Shown here: piece after piece, positions 1 to 8,426 of the stretch
Layout of the letters: every line of letters starts with the position of its first letter
Numbering within the stretch: the stretch's first letter is position 1
From: Campylobacteraceae bacterium
Lineage (GTDB): Bacteria > Campylobacterota > Campylobacteria > Campylobacterales > Sulfurovaceae
DNA length: 39,766 nt
Direction of reading: 5' to 3'
Assembly: GCA_027100635.1 (NCBI GenBank)
Contig: JAMOOQ010000028.1
Location: 1 to 39,766, forward strand
The notes under the pieces: generated by a model
The model's database searches: none
What the model was told of the DNA's origin: nothing
The model's input: the letters and a program-made list of their open reading frames with translations, nothing else
Program-made: the position numbers and the translations under genes

Positions 1-93
1 ACTATCTATATTATCCCACTCTTTTATCTCTTTTAATGCTAAATTTAATCTTTTTCTATGTAGGTCTGTTTTAGCTATTATATCATCAATCAC
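1..93 (-). CDS. HEPN/substrate-binding-like partner of the MNT protein, partial
   Basis: Only the first 31 codons lie in the window; the gene runs off the left edge. It begins with GTG that overlaps the TGA stop of the upstream nucleotidyltransferase by four bases (GTGA), the tight coupling seen in two-gene toxin-antitoxin operons. The visible peptide is helical and charged (it includes LHRKRLNLALKEIKEW), as in HEPN or HI0074-type partners of minimal nucleotidyltransferases. The catalytic HEPN motif (RxxxxH) would lie outside the window, so the family call rests on gene context. Confident that it is coding, less so about its identity. Confidence 0.55.
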   Translation of the reverse strand, partial: MIDDIIAKTDLHRKRLNLALKEIKEWDNIDS

Positions 94-380
94 AATAAAA
101 TACCCTCTTTTTTAATAGTATCAAATATAGATTTATATTTTGTATCTTTGGTTTTAATTATCAAATCTACTTTTCTAAAAATACCATTTATCTCCATATC
201 ACTTAATATTTTTATTTTTTTTGAAAGAGATGAATTATAATTTGTCTCTACATATATATCTATATCTCCACCTCTTTTATCATCATATACTCTACTTCCA
301 AAAAGTATTATTTGAGCATCATCAAAAATATTTAAAATACTTTTTTTGATAATCTCTACCTCTTTGTCGCTTAATCGCAT
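90..380 (-). CDS. Minimal nucleotidyltransferase (MNT), probable antitoxin of an MNT/HEPN pair
   Basis: A 96-residue protein with the polymerase-beta-type nucleotidyltransferase core: GSR at residues 28-30 followed by the metal-binding DID at 39-41 (sequence GGDIDIYVE). In MNT/HEPN modules such proteins can AMPylate and silence the HEPN ribonuclease, which here is probably the overlapping downstream gene. Its start overlaps the end of the PIN-aminotransferase gene by ten bases, so it is the penultimate visible gene of the same minus-strand transcript. The family assignment is secure from the motifs; the antitoxin role is inferred from family knowledge and gene order. Confidence 0.8.
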   Translation of the reverse strand: MRLSDKEVEIIKKSILNIFDDAQIILFGSRVYDDKRGGDIDIYVETNYNSSLSKKIKILSDMEINGIFRKVDLIIKTKDTKYKSIFDTIKKEGILL

Positions 381-1897
381 ATTTTATCACAAATATAATT
401 AATCTCATCATCACTCAAATACGGATTCATAGGCAGACTCATAATCTCACTGCTTACCATCTCTGATATTGGGAAATCACCTTTTTTATATCCTAAATAC
501 TCAAAACACTCTTGAAGATGTAGGGGCATTGGGTAATGAACGGCTGTGGGGATACCTTGTGCTTTTAATTTAGCTTGAATATCATCTCTATTTTGGACTC
601 TAATAGAGTATTGAGCAAAAGCAGAAGTTGCACGACTATCAATAAAAGGTAAAATTATCGGAAGTGGTGCTTTAACTCCACCATTTTGTAAGACTAAAGC
701 CTTACTTCCAAAGGCATTATTATATTTAGAAGCTACCTCTTGGCGAAGGGTTAAATCTCTTTTATAATATTTAAGCTTCACATCTACAATAGCACACTGA
801 ATTGTATCCATTCTCCCACCAATTCCAATATATTTATGGTGGTATCTCTTATCTTGTCCATGGACTCTAAGTTGTTTTATTTTGGTAGCTAACTCCTCAC
901 TATTTGTAAAAACTGCACCACCATCTCCAAAACACCCCAAAGGCTTGGCAGGGAAAAAACTTGTGGTTGAAATATCTCCTAAGTTACTATCACTAATACC
1001 ATTAAAAGTAGCACCAAATGATTGAGCCCCATCTATTATAACTTTTAGATTATATCTATCTGCTATCTCTTGAATTTTATCCATATTAGCAGGTTGTCCA
1101 TATAGACTTACTGGCATAATAGCTTTGGTTTTTGATGTGATTTTGGCTTCTATTTTATCTACATCTATATTATAACTCTTCTCATCTATATCTACAAAAA
1201 CAGGTTTTGCCCCAACTAATGCGATAGTTTCAGCCGTGGCAATAAAGGTAAAAGGGGTTGTAATAATCTCATCATTTGGTTTAATATCTAATGCCATCAT
1301 AGCCAATATCAAAGCATCTGTACCACTACTACAACTAATAGCATACTTAACACCACTAAATTTTTCTAAATTTTTTTCAAATTCTATCACTTTATTACCC
1401 ATAATATATGAAACACTATTTAAAACCTCATCTATCTCTTTTTCTAACTCATTTTGATATAAAAAATACTGTTTTTTTAGATTGGCAAAATCTATATTTG
1501 TAGATTTATTATTTTCTATAATATAAAACTCATCAGGTTTAATTGTATATTTAGATAATTTTAAAAACTTTTTATCACTTGTAATAATTTTAGCATCTAT
1601 TGATTTAGCAGAGAGTTCTATCATATAATCTTCTATATCTATATTAGCTAAAGGATTATCAAAATCAACATAAGATGGGGTTTTGATTAGTTTAAAATTT
1701 TTTTCAACTTGTAGATACTTCTCATATATATCTTTATACTCTTTTTTGATAATATATCTTAATGTATTAAGTTGATTTATACTAATACAAGCCATATTTT
1801 TATCAAGTGAATATAATAATATATCAAAATATTTATCCCCAAAGCCTCTTCTATTTACCAATACATCTATTATAAAATTATTATCAAATATATACAT
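371..1897 (-). CDS. wbpE: PIN-domain protein fused to WbpE-like UDP-sugar aminotransferase
   Basis: A 508-residue protein in two parts. Residues about 1-125 look like a VapC-type PIN domain: D5 in FDNN, D90 in NIDIEDY, and the C-terminal IITSDKKFL with D108. The acidic residue expected in the NEL motif appears replaced (NQLNTL), so ribonuclease activity is uncertain. Residues about 135-508 are a complete DegT/DnrJ/EryC1/StrS aminotransferase, with DGAQSFGA at 289-296 and the PLP lysine in FFPAKPLG at about 318. The closest match I recognise is WbpE, which aminates UDP-2-acetamido-3-keto-hexuronate. No ATG or ribosome site lies at the junction (STNIDFANLKKQY), where a normal WbpE would begin, so the two domains appear to be one polypeptide. 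wbpB and wbpD upstream support the pathway. The start overlaps the antitoxin-like gene stop by one base (TAATG). Confidence 0.88.
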   Translation of the reverse strand: MYIFDNNFIIDVLVNRRGFGDKYFDILLYSLDKNMACISINQLNTLRYIIKKEYKDIYEKYLQVEKNFKLIKTPSYVDFDNPLANIDIEDYMIELSAKSIDAKIITSDKKFLKLSKYTIKPDEFYIIENNKSTNIDFANLKKQYFLYQNELEKEIDEVLNSVSYIMGNKVIEFEKNLEKFSGVKYAISCSSGTDALILAMMALDIKPNDEIITTPFTFIATAETIALVGAKPVFVDIDEKSYNIDVDKIEAKITSKTKAIMPVSLYGQPANMDKIQEIADRYNLKVIIDGAQSFGATFNGISDSNLGDISTTSFFPAKPLGCFGDGGAVFTNSEELATKIKQLRVHGQDKRYHHKYIGIGGRMDTIQCAIVDVKLKYYKRDLTLRQEVASKYNNAFGSKALVLQNGGVKAPLPIILPFIDSRATSAFAQYSIRVQNRDDIQAKLKAQGIPTAVHYPMPLHLQECFEYLGYKKGDFPISEMVSSEIMSLPMNPYLSDDEINYICDKICD

Positions 1898-2169
1898 TAT
1901 TTAACTTTCAAATATCTATCTAAATTCATATCAATATTATGTTTATCTCTAAAATTTTGCTGTATTTGAGTGATATTTGTATCTACTTCAATTTGATTTT
2001 TTAGTTTATCTTGATACTTTTCTAAAATAGCTATATTTTTTAACTCTTTATAGTCTAAATTCTCTTTGAGTTCTATATCTACATCTATTGTATCTGATTT
2101 TATATCATCAAATCCACTAAGTTTAGGGATAAAAAATCCATCTCCCATTCTAATTATAGTTGCTCTCAT
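1897..2169 (-). CDS. Small antitoxin-like protein paired with the PIN domain
   Basis: A 90-residue protein whose stop overlaps the start of the PIN-aminotransferase fusion by one base, the usual layout of an antitoxin gene before a VapC-type toxin. The N-terminus (ATIIRMGDGFFIPKL) resembles the strand-rich DNA-binding end of AbrB-like antitoxins; the rest is acidic and helical (about 30-90), fitting a toxin-wrapping tail. If it works as an antitoxin it should bind the PIN half of the downstream fusion and repress this promoter region. The identity is inferred from size, position and a short N-terminal resemblance, not from a firm family match. Confidence 0.65.
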   Translation of the reverse strand: MRATIIRMGDGFFIPKLSGFDDIKSDTIDVDIELKENLDYKELKNIAILEKYQDKLKNQIEVDTNITQIQQNFRDKHNIDMNLDRYLKVK

Positions 2170-2221
2170 TTTATCTCCTTTAGATTTTTATCTATTATAG
2201 CATATTTTCTTATCTCATAAA

Positions 2222-3241
2222 TCATAATTTTTTTACTTTTTTTATCTCTCTATCAAAGTCAGACTCTATATATTGAGTTTTATTAAATATATCATATTCT
2301 CTATATGCTTTATCTCTTGCTTGTTTTCTTGAAATTTTTCCATTATCTTCAAGTATATCATATTCATTAAATTCAAGAAACTTATTAACAGAATTTGCCA
2401 CTTTTTCCATTGTTAATATATGATTATTCTCAATAATCCTCTCAATATAATCAAAATATCCACTAATAGCCCTCTCTAATCTCTTAATCTCATCTTCTTG
2501 TAAATAATTTTTGGCAATGGCAGTATCAGATTTTAAAACTCTACCATTTGGTGAATTTTTCCAAGTTTGTAAGCCCATAAAAGGCTTATCTTTATCTGCT
2601 TTATCATATATTATCTCTGCTGATGTTTGATGTGTAATTGCAAAATGAAATTTATTTTGCACTGTGGCATAAAAATCTTTTGTAGTTTGAGAATTTTTAT
2701 CATAATCCATACTACACTCTGCAAAAATATCTGTGATTTGTTGATAAATTCTTCTTTCACTTGTCCTAATAGAACGAACTCGTTCAAGTAGCTCTTTAAA
2801 ATAATCTTTACCAAAATATCTACCATTTTTCATTCTCTCATCATCAAGAACAAAACCTTTGATAATAAAATCTTTTAATATTTTAGTCGCCCATATTCTA
2901 AACTGTGTAGCTTGTGAAGAATTTACACGATACCCTACTGAAAGAATAGCATCAAGGTTGTAAAATTCTACTTTCCGTTTCACTTCCCTTGAACCCTCTT
3001 TTTGAACTGTTTCCAAAATGGAAATAGTTGCTTCTCTCTCTAATTCACCATCATCATAGATATTATTTAAATGCTTAGAAATAGCAGGAACATTTACACC
3101 AAAAAGTTCTGCTATCCTTTTTTGAGGTAACCAAAGCGTCTCGTTATGTAGATAAGTTTCTACTTTTATATCGTTGTTTGGAGTGGTATAGAGTAAAAAC
3201 TCTGTTAGTTCGTCTTTTATTGTTATGTTATTTTCTGTCAT
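2222..3241 (-). CDS. RhuM family protein
   Basis: About 339 residues, recognised as the RhuM family from the N-terminal block ETLWLPQKRIAELFGVN, a helix-turn-helix-like segment, followed by SREVKRKVEFYNLDAILSVG and GYRVNSSQATQFRIWATKIL, hallmarks of the family. RhuM proteins are common in mobile islands and close to toxin-antitoxin genes; their molecular role is not established. An in-frame TTG at 3244 is possible, but the ATG at 3241 overlaps the wbpD stop by one base (TGATG) and is the better start. Its position splits wbpD from wbpE, so it is probably an insertion into a sugar-biosynthesis operon. Confidence 0.85.
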   Translation of the reverse strand: MTENNITIKDELTEFLLYTTPNNDIKVETYLHNETLWLPQKRIAELFGVNVPAISKHLNNIYDDGELEREATISILETVQKEGSREVKRKVEFYNLDAILSVGYRVNSSQATQFRIWATKILKDFIIKGFVLDDERMKNGRYFGKDYFKELLERVRSIRTSERRIYQQITDIFAECSMDYDKNSQTTKDFYATVQNKFHFAITHQTSAEIIYDKADKDKPFMGLQTWKNSPNGRVLKSDTAIAKNYLQEDEIKRLERAISGYFDYIERIIENNHILTMEKVANSVNKFLEFNEYDILEDNGKISRKQARDKAYREYDIFNKTQYIESDFDREIKKVKKL

Positions 3242-3873
3242 CAACTTATAACCTTTAATTCATCATCTATTATAGCATATCTCCCAAACTCATCACTAGC
3301 CATATCATCAATAAATTCAAGCGTATTCCCACTCTTACCAACCCAGCCAATCTGTTTTGCAGGGACTCCAACCATTAAAGCATAAGGTTTTACATCACGG
3401 TTAATTACAGCACCACTTCCAATAAGTGCATACTCTCCAATAGTTACTCCACAAATAATCGTAGCATTAGCACCAATTGAGCAACCCTTTTTAAGAAGAG
3501 TCTTTTTAAATTCATCTTTTCTTTGGATAAATGCACGAGGGTTAATTACATTTGTAAACACCATAGATGGACCTAAAAATACATCATCTTCTATCTCTAC
3601 CCCCTCATATATAGATACATTATTTTGCACCTTTACTCCATTACCAATATTTACATCTCCACCAACTACACAATTTTGTCCAAAAGAGCAATTTTTACCA
3701 ATAATAGTGCCTGATATAATATGAGAGAAGTGCCAAACTTTTGTATTATTTCCAATTTTTACATTATCATCAATTATTGAAGTCTCATGTACAAAAAACT
3801 GACTCTTTTTTATCTCCTTTGGATTATTTCTATTTTTCCATCTATCTTTAGTTAAATATTTACCATCACTCAT
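3241..3873 (-). CDS. wbpD: WbpD-like UDP-sugar 3-N-acetyltransferase
   Basis: A 210-residue left-handed beta-helix acetyltransferase. Hexapeptide repeats fill most of the chain (for example [42 protein letters not shown]) and it ends with the usual [11 protein letters not shown] cap. The family transfers acetyl from acetyl-CoA to the 3-amino group of UDP-2-acetamido-3-amino-2,3-dideoxy-glucuronate, giving UDP-GlcNAc(3NAc)A for O-antigen or capsule. It is a little longer than typical WbpD because of about 25 extra N-terminal residues. It overlaps wbpB by four bases (ATGA), so the two are translationally coupled. Substrate is inferred from wbpB and wbpE in the same operon. Confidence 0.9.
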   Translation of the reverse strand: MSDGKYLTKDRWKNRNNPKEIKKSQFFVHETSIIDDNVKIGNNTKVWHFSHIISGTIIGKNCSFGQNCVVGGDVNIGNGVKVQNNVSIYEGVEIEDDVFLGPSMVFTNVINPRAFIQRKDEFKKTLLKKGCSIGANATIICGVTIGEYALIGSGAVINRDVKPYALMVGVPAKQIGWVGKSGNTLEFIDDMASDEFGRYAIIDDELKVIS

Positions 3874-4832
3874 TTTAATACTTTTTTACAAAATGGATGA
3901 TAATCTCCATGAAGTCCTATTGGTATCAAATTTCTAATTGTTGAAACTGTTCTAATAGAACCATAAGCTTCATCTAGTCCAAAGCCATTGCCTTTAAGTA
4001 TTTCTTGATAGCTTCTTGTATGTAAATCTGTAAATCCTCCACTAAATTCTAACTCTTCATTATCTACAGTGATACTTCTAAAAGTTCTTTGACCTGTGGC
4101 TTTAACTTCATTAGGAATATAATCATAATTAACTGACAAGAACCATCTTACAGTTGCATTTTTTAATTTAAAGTACCCAGCATTTGTATCAGGAGTTTTT
4201 AGATGTACAATATTCTCCTCCACATCTCCAAAAATCCAACAAAGCATATCATAGAAATGTACCCCAATATTAGATGCAATTCCACCTGACTTAGACTCAT
4301 CACCTTTCCAGCTTACAAAATACCATTTTCCTCTACTTGTAAGATATGTTAAATCTATATCGTAAATTTTATTTGGGTTTTCTTTAAGTTCTTTTGTCAC
4401 TCTTTTTTTTAGTGCTATAATTGATGGATGAAGACGAAGTTGAAGAATATTATAAACTCTTTTACCTGTTTCTTGTTCTATAATTTTTAGACTATCTATA
4501 TCACTAGGATTAAGAACTAATGGCTTTTCACAAATTACATCCCCATTGTGTTGCAACCCATATCTAATATGAGCTTCATGAAAATAGTTAGGTGAAGAGA
4601 TAGAAAAATAGTCTATTTGAGATTTACGATTAAAATTATCTATAAATGTATCAAATTTTTCAAACTCTGTAAAAAAATCAGCCTCTGGAAAGTTACTATC
4701 CATAATACCAATTCCATCGTAAGGGTCAAGTGATACTATAAGATTATTACCTGTATCTTTGATAGCTTTCATATGCCGTGGAGCGATATATCCACTAGCG
4801 CCTATTAGTGCAAAATTCTTACTATTATTCAT
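3870..4832 (-). CDS. wbpB: WbpB-like UDP-sugar dehydrogenase (Gfo/Idh/MocA family)
   Basis: A 320-residue oxidoreductase with an N-terminal Rossmann nucleotide-binding segment ([13 protein letters not shown], residues 8-20), the family motif EKP at 102-104 with its lysine, and the C-terminal substrate-domain segment [16 protein letters not shown]. WbpB oxidises C3 of UDP-N-acetylglucosaminuronate with NAD, and WbpE then aminates the ketone. The order wbpB-wbpD-(insertion)-wbpE supports this route. No WbpA-type UDP-GlcNAc 6-dehydrogenase or WbpI epimerase is in the window. A dispersed repeat separates the gene from cysQ, so it may have its own promoter or depend on read-through. Confidence 0.92.
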   Translation of the reverse strand: MNNSKNFALIGASGYIAPRHMKAIKDTGNNLIVSLDPYDGIGIMDSNFPEADFFTEFEKFDTFIDNFNRKSQIDYFSISSPNYFHEAHIRYGLQHNGDVICEKPLVLNPSDIDSLKIIEQETGKRVYNILQLRLHPSIIALKKRVTKELKENPNKIYDIDLTYLTSRGKWYFVSWKGDESKSGGIASNIGVHFYDMLCWIFGDVEENIVHLKTPDTNAGYFKLKNATVRWFLSVNYDYIPNEVKATGQRTFRSITVDNEELEFSGGFTDLHTRSYQEILKGNGFGLDEAYGSIRTVSTIRNLIPIGLHGDYHPFCKKVLK

Positions 4833-4860
4833 TTTTATATCCTTTATATATTAACAATTT

Positions 4861-4935
4861 AAGGGCAACCATAAAGGATTGCCCCTACAAATGTTAATTA
4901 GCCATAGGGGTATCCCCTTGTGGGTACCCTAAAAT
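4861..4935 (+). repeat. Dispersed intergenic repeat family A, copy 1
   Basis: About 75 bases made of two small hairpins: GGGCAA facing TTGCCC, then GGGG facing CCCC, ending in GTGGGTACCCTAAAAT. A near-identical copy lies inverted at about 28094-28165 and the right half recurs at about 21500-21530. All copies are intergenic. This copy fills most of the gap between wbpB and cysQ. Confidence 0.8.
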
Positions 4936-4950
4936 AGTGAGTTAAAACTT

Positions 4951-5706
4951 CTATCTAACAATAAACGATGGATTCAAAAGATTCTCTTTATTATAAACTA
5001 ATGATTTTTTATCATCAAATCTAACCACATCTTTTTTTGAATTTAAAACTATTGCATGAGCAGCAGCAGTGTCCCATTCCATTGTAGGTGTAACTCTAGG
5101 GTAAATATCAGCTTCACCCTCTGCTACCATACATAATTTAAGCGAGCTTCCAATTGATTTTTGAATTATCTCTTTTGTATCAATATTATCTATAAAATCT
5201 TGTGTCTCTTTTGAAAGATGAGATTTTGAACAAACAACAACCATTTTATCTTTTGGATTATTATTGATTTTTATTGGCAACTTTATATTATTTTTAAACG
5301 CTCCAACTCCATCTTTTGCTTTATACATAACATCAATGGCAGGAGCATATACAACTCCTAAAACAGGTTTATCAATATGCATAAGTGCTATATTTACTGT
5401 AAATTCCCCATTTCTTTTAATAAACTCTTTTGTCCCATCAATCGGGTCTATACACCAATAATAGTTCCAATTTTTTCGTATTTGATAATCAACAGTTGCA
5501 TTCTCTTCTGATAAAATGGGAATATCAGGATATAATAAAGTTAACGCATCACAAATAATATCATTAGATTTAATATCAGCTTCAGTAAGTGGGGATTTAT
5601 CATCTTTATACTCTATTTTAAAATCTCTGCTATATATCTTCATAATAACATCACCCGCCTCTTTTGCAATATCTACAATTTTTTCTAAATCTATTTTATC
5701 TAACAT
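4951..5706 (-). CDS. cysQ: 3'(2'),5'-bisphosphate nucleotidase CysQ
   Basis: A 251-residue member of the inositol-monophosphatase-like superfamily. The metal and phosphate ligands are in place: SPLTEAD at 38-44, SEE at 66-68, DPIDGTKEF at 87-95 and WDTAAAHAI at 211-219. CysQ hydrolyses PAP, the by-product left when sulfate is transferred from PAPS, to AMP. It overlaps cysC by seven bases and belongs to the sulfate-activation operon. With two sulfotransferase-like genes downstream and no reductive genes, its likely task here is to relieve PAP inhibition of sulfotransferases. Confidence 0.93.
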   Translation of the reverse strand: MLDKIDLEKIVDIAKEAGDVIMKIYSRDFKIEYKDDKSPLTEADIKSNDIICDALTLLYPDIPILSEENATVDYQIRKNWNYYWCIDPIDGTKEFIKRNGEFTVNIALMHIDKPVLGVVYAPAIDVMYKAKDGVGAFKNNIKLPIKINNNPKDKMVVVCSKSHLSKETQDFIDNIDTKEIIQKSIGSSLKLCMVAEGEADIYPRVTPTMEWDTAAAHAIVLNSKKDVVRFDDKKSLVYNKENLLNPSFIVR

Positions 5707-6299
5707 ATATATCCTTCTAATTTTAAATACTCTAATATTTTATCTACAGACTCATCAATAGATAGTTTATCAGTTTTTAAATTAATATTTGGTTTAACTG
5801 GGGCTTCATAGGGGGAACTAACTCCTGTAAAATCTTTAATTTCACCTTGCATTGCTTTTTTATATAAACCTTTTGGGTCTCTTTTTTTACAAATCTCAAT
5901 TGGTGTATCTATAAAAATTTCTATAAACTCATTCTCTTCAAGTAAATCTTTAACGATTTTTCTATCTTTTATAAAAGGGGATATAAAGGCAGTAATTACA
6001 ATAATTCCTGCTTCAACAAAAAGTTTACTAACCTCTGCAATTCGTCTAATATTTTCAACTCTATCACTATCAGTAAAGCCTAAATTACTATTTAATCCAT
6101 GACGAATATTATCACCATCTAGTAAAACTGTTTTATATTTTAATTGATATAACCTTTTTTCAAGGGTATTTGCAATTGTAGATTTTCCACTTCCACTTAA
6201 TCCTGTAAACCATAAAAGCATAGGTTTTTGATCTAATAGTTCTGCTCTATCTTTTTTGGTAATATTTTGATTATGCCATACTATATTTTTATCTAACAT
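5700..6299 (-). CDS. cysC: Adenylylsulfate kinase CysC
   Basis: A 199-residue APS kinase of the usual length. It has the P-loop GLSGSGKST at 33-41, the APS-binding DGDNIRHGL at 61-69, the phospho-acceptor serine in FISPF (S107), and DPKGLYKKA followed by FTGVSSPYEAP near the end. It phosphorylates adenosine 5'-phosphosulfate to PAPS, the sulfate donor. It overlaps the preceding DUF2061-kinase gene by eleven bases and cysQ by seven. All catalytic motifs look intact, so this is probably the active kinase of the tandem pair. Confidence 0.95.
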   Translation of the reverse strand: MLDKNIVWHNQNITKKDRAELLDQKPMLLWFTGLSGSGKSTIANTLEKRLYQLKYKTVLLDGDNIRHGLNSNLGFTDSDRVENIRRIAEVSKLFVEAGIIVITAFISPFIKDRKIVKDLLEENEFIEIFIDTPIEICKKRDPKGLYKKAMQGEIKDFTGVSSPYEAPVKPNINLKTDKLSIDESVDKILEYLKLEGYIC

Positions 6300-7014
6300 A
6301 ATTATCCTTTACATATTTAATGATTATCTCAACCGATTCTTCAACAGATAACTTATCTGTATCTATAACTATCTCTGCATATTGTGGCTCTTCATAAACA
6401 TCATTTACACCAGCAAAATTTTGTAATTCTCCAGCTTCTGCTTTTGCATAAACACCTTTATAATCTCTTGCTTGACAACTATTAATATCAGCTTTAACAT
6501 AAACTATAATATTATTCTTGACCAATTCTCGTATTGCTTTTCGTGATTCACAATATGGAGATACAAAAGATGACACTGTTGAGATTGAATTATTTTGCAA
6601 AGTTTTAATTAAAAAACCAATCCGTTTCATATGTTTATTTCTATCATCTCGGCTAAATCCAATATTTGGAATAAGTGATCGTATCTCTTTTGAATCAAGT
6701 CGTTCTAGTGGAATTTGAAGTTTTTCAAGCTCTTTAAATACCCTATCTGCAATTGTTGTTTTTCCTGATAGAGGAAGACCAGTAAACCATAAATTAAAAG
6801 GTTCAATTTTTTCTTTTCCCCATCTAAGCTTATGCCAAACTCGCTCATGACCCCAATATAAAACAACTTTTAAAACACTTTCAATCAATCCAGCCATAAT
6901 TGCCAAATCTAATCTTCCAAAAAATAGATAAACAATAATAACAGTTGTTGTTGTGGCAACCAATCTCCAGCTAATCCCTTTAACTATTGAACGTTTATTT
7001 GTTTCTTTATACAT
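6289..7014 (-). CDS. DUF2061 membrane domain fused to a divergent APS kinase domain
   Basis: A 241-residue protein. Residues about 10-62 form a DUF2061-type domain with two membrane segments (VATTTTVIIVYLFFG and LAIMAGLIESVLKVVLYWG). Residues about 72-241 are an APS-kinase domain with a P-loop GLPLSGKTT at 79-87, the serine of FVSPY at 152, and DYKGVYAKAEAGELQNFAGV. The DGDNIR motif is altered to LDSKEIR (106-112), so APS binding may be changed or lost. It starts where cysN ends (ATGTAT shares the cysN TAA junction) and overlaps cysC by eleven bases. It could tether PAPS synthesis to the membrane or act on another substrate. Confidence 0.85.
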   Translation of the reverse strand: MYKETNKRSIVKGISWRLVATTTTVIIVYLFFGRLDLAIMAGLIESVLKVVLYWGHERVWHKLRWGKEKIEPFNLWFTGLPLSGKTTIADRVFKELEKLQIPLERLDSKEIRSLIPNIGFSRDDRNKHMKRIGFLIKTLQNNSISTVSSFVSPYCESRKAIRELVKNNIIVYVKADINSCQARDYKGVYAKAEAGELQNFAGVNDVYEEPQYAEIVIDTDKLSVEESVEIIIKYVKDNYVR

Positions 7015-8426
7015 TAAATAGTTTTACAATTCCATTCTGGAAAATTATCTCTTATATATTTATTTAGTGCTTTTTCTGCATCTGTATAACTTTTATTACT
7101 TAATTTATTAATATCTTCTTCTCGACGACTTACACTTACAATCATCCCTGCACCAACACTGTTATTTGTTGCTCTATCAATAATAATAAAACTTCCAGTT
7201 TGGCGATTTATTTGATATGAATCCACTGCAATTGGACGCGTAAGTAAAATTTTACAAGATGCAATATCATTTAACTCTAACTCATTGACTTGAACTCTTT
7301 TATAACTATTTACATCAATTTTATAATTAATATGTTTAAATGAAGCAGATACAACAGATGAGGATATTTTAATATCATAAGTTTTATCCAAAACCATCGG
7401 CTCTTCATCCATCCAAACTACCATAACTTTTAGACTATTTGAAACTCGTGGCATATTTTTTGTATGAACAATCATATCTCCACGACCAATATCAACTTCA
7501 TCTTGAGTTGTAATTGTAATTGCCATTGGTGCAAAAGCTCTATTTATCTCTGAGGTCTCACCTGCATCTATAATATGTTTTACTTTTGTAGTTTTTCCTG
7601 ATGGTAAAATTGTAATCTCATCTGCAACTTTTACACTTCCTGATGCAACCGTTCCACAAAACCCTCTAAAATCAAGATTAGGACGATTAACATATTGTAC
7701 AGGAAATCTAAAATTTTCCTCTTTTGTAGAACTAGATATATCTATAGTATCAAGTAAATTAAAAAGTGTATCACCACTATACCAAGAGATATTATCACCT
7801 CTATCAACAATATTATCACCTTTTAAAGCACTTACAGGGATATAATATCTATTTTGTATACCCAGTTCATCTGCTAACTCTTCGTAAGACTTTTTTATAC
7901 TCTCAAAAACTTCCTCTTTATATTCAACCAAATCCATCTTATTAATAGCTACAATAATATTTTTAATCCCTAATAAATTCACAATAAAACTATGTCTTCT
8001 AGTTTGAGTTAATATCCCTTTTCGTGCATCAATCAAAATAATAGCTACATCAGCAGTACTCGCTCCTGTTACCATATTTCTTGTATATTGCTCATGCCCT
8101 GGGGTATCTGCAATTATAAATTTTCTTTTGTCTGTTGAAAAGAATCTATAGGCTACATCAATTGTAATCCCTTGTTCTCTCTCACTTGACAATCCATCAA
8201 CAAGCAATGCCAAATCAAGATTATCCCCTTGTGTTCCAACTTTTTTACTATCTTTAACTATTGCACTAAGTTGATCTTCAAATATCATTTTACTATCATA
8301 AAGAAGTCTACCAATTAAAGTACTTTTTCCATCATCAACACTACCACAAGTGATAAATCTCAGCATAGTTTTATTCTCATGTTCTTTAAGATACTCTTCT
8401 ATATTTTCAGCTATTAAATTACTCAT
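7014..8426 (-). CDS. cysN: Sulfate adenylyltransferase subunit 1 (CysN GTPase)
   Basis: A 470-residue translation-factor-like GTPase with GSVDDGKST at 28-36, DTPGHEQYTRNM from 107, NKMD at 162-165 and two following beta-barrel domains. CysN couples GTP hydrolysis to formation of APS from ATP and sulfate by CysD. There is no fused CysC domain, which agrees with separate kinase genes downstream. It follows cysD directly with no gap. Length and motifs are those of ordinary CysN. Confidence 0.96.
   Translation of the reverse strand: MSNLIAENIEEYLKEHENKTMLRFITCGSVDDGKSTLIGRLLYDSKMIFEDQLSAIVKDSKKVGTQGDNLDLALLVDGLSSEREQGITIDVAYRFFSTDKRKFIIADTPGHEQYTRNMVTGASTADVAIILIDARKGILTQTRRHSFIVNLLGIKNIIVAINKMDLVEYKEEVFESIKKSYEELADELGIQNRYYIPVSALKGDNIVDRGDNISWYSGDTLFNLLDTIDISSSTKEENFRFPVQYVNRPNLDFRGFCGTVASGSVKVADEITILPSGKTTKVKHIIDAGETSEINRAFAPMAITITTQDEVDIGRGDMIVHTKNMPRVSNSLKVMVVWMDEEPMVLDKTYDIKISSSVVSASFKHINYKIDVNSYKRVQVNELELNDIASCKILLTRPIAVDSYQINRQTGSFIIIDRATNNSVGAGMIVSVSRREEDINKLSNKSYTDAEKALNKYIRDNFPEWNCKTI

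Noticed and set aside
2611-2826. Second minus-strand frame inside the RhuM gene
   Set aside because: Overlaps the conserved RhuM frame completely and encodes no recognisable protein.
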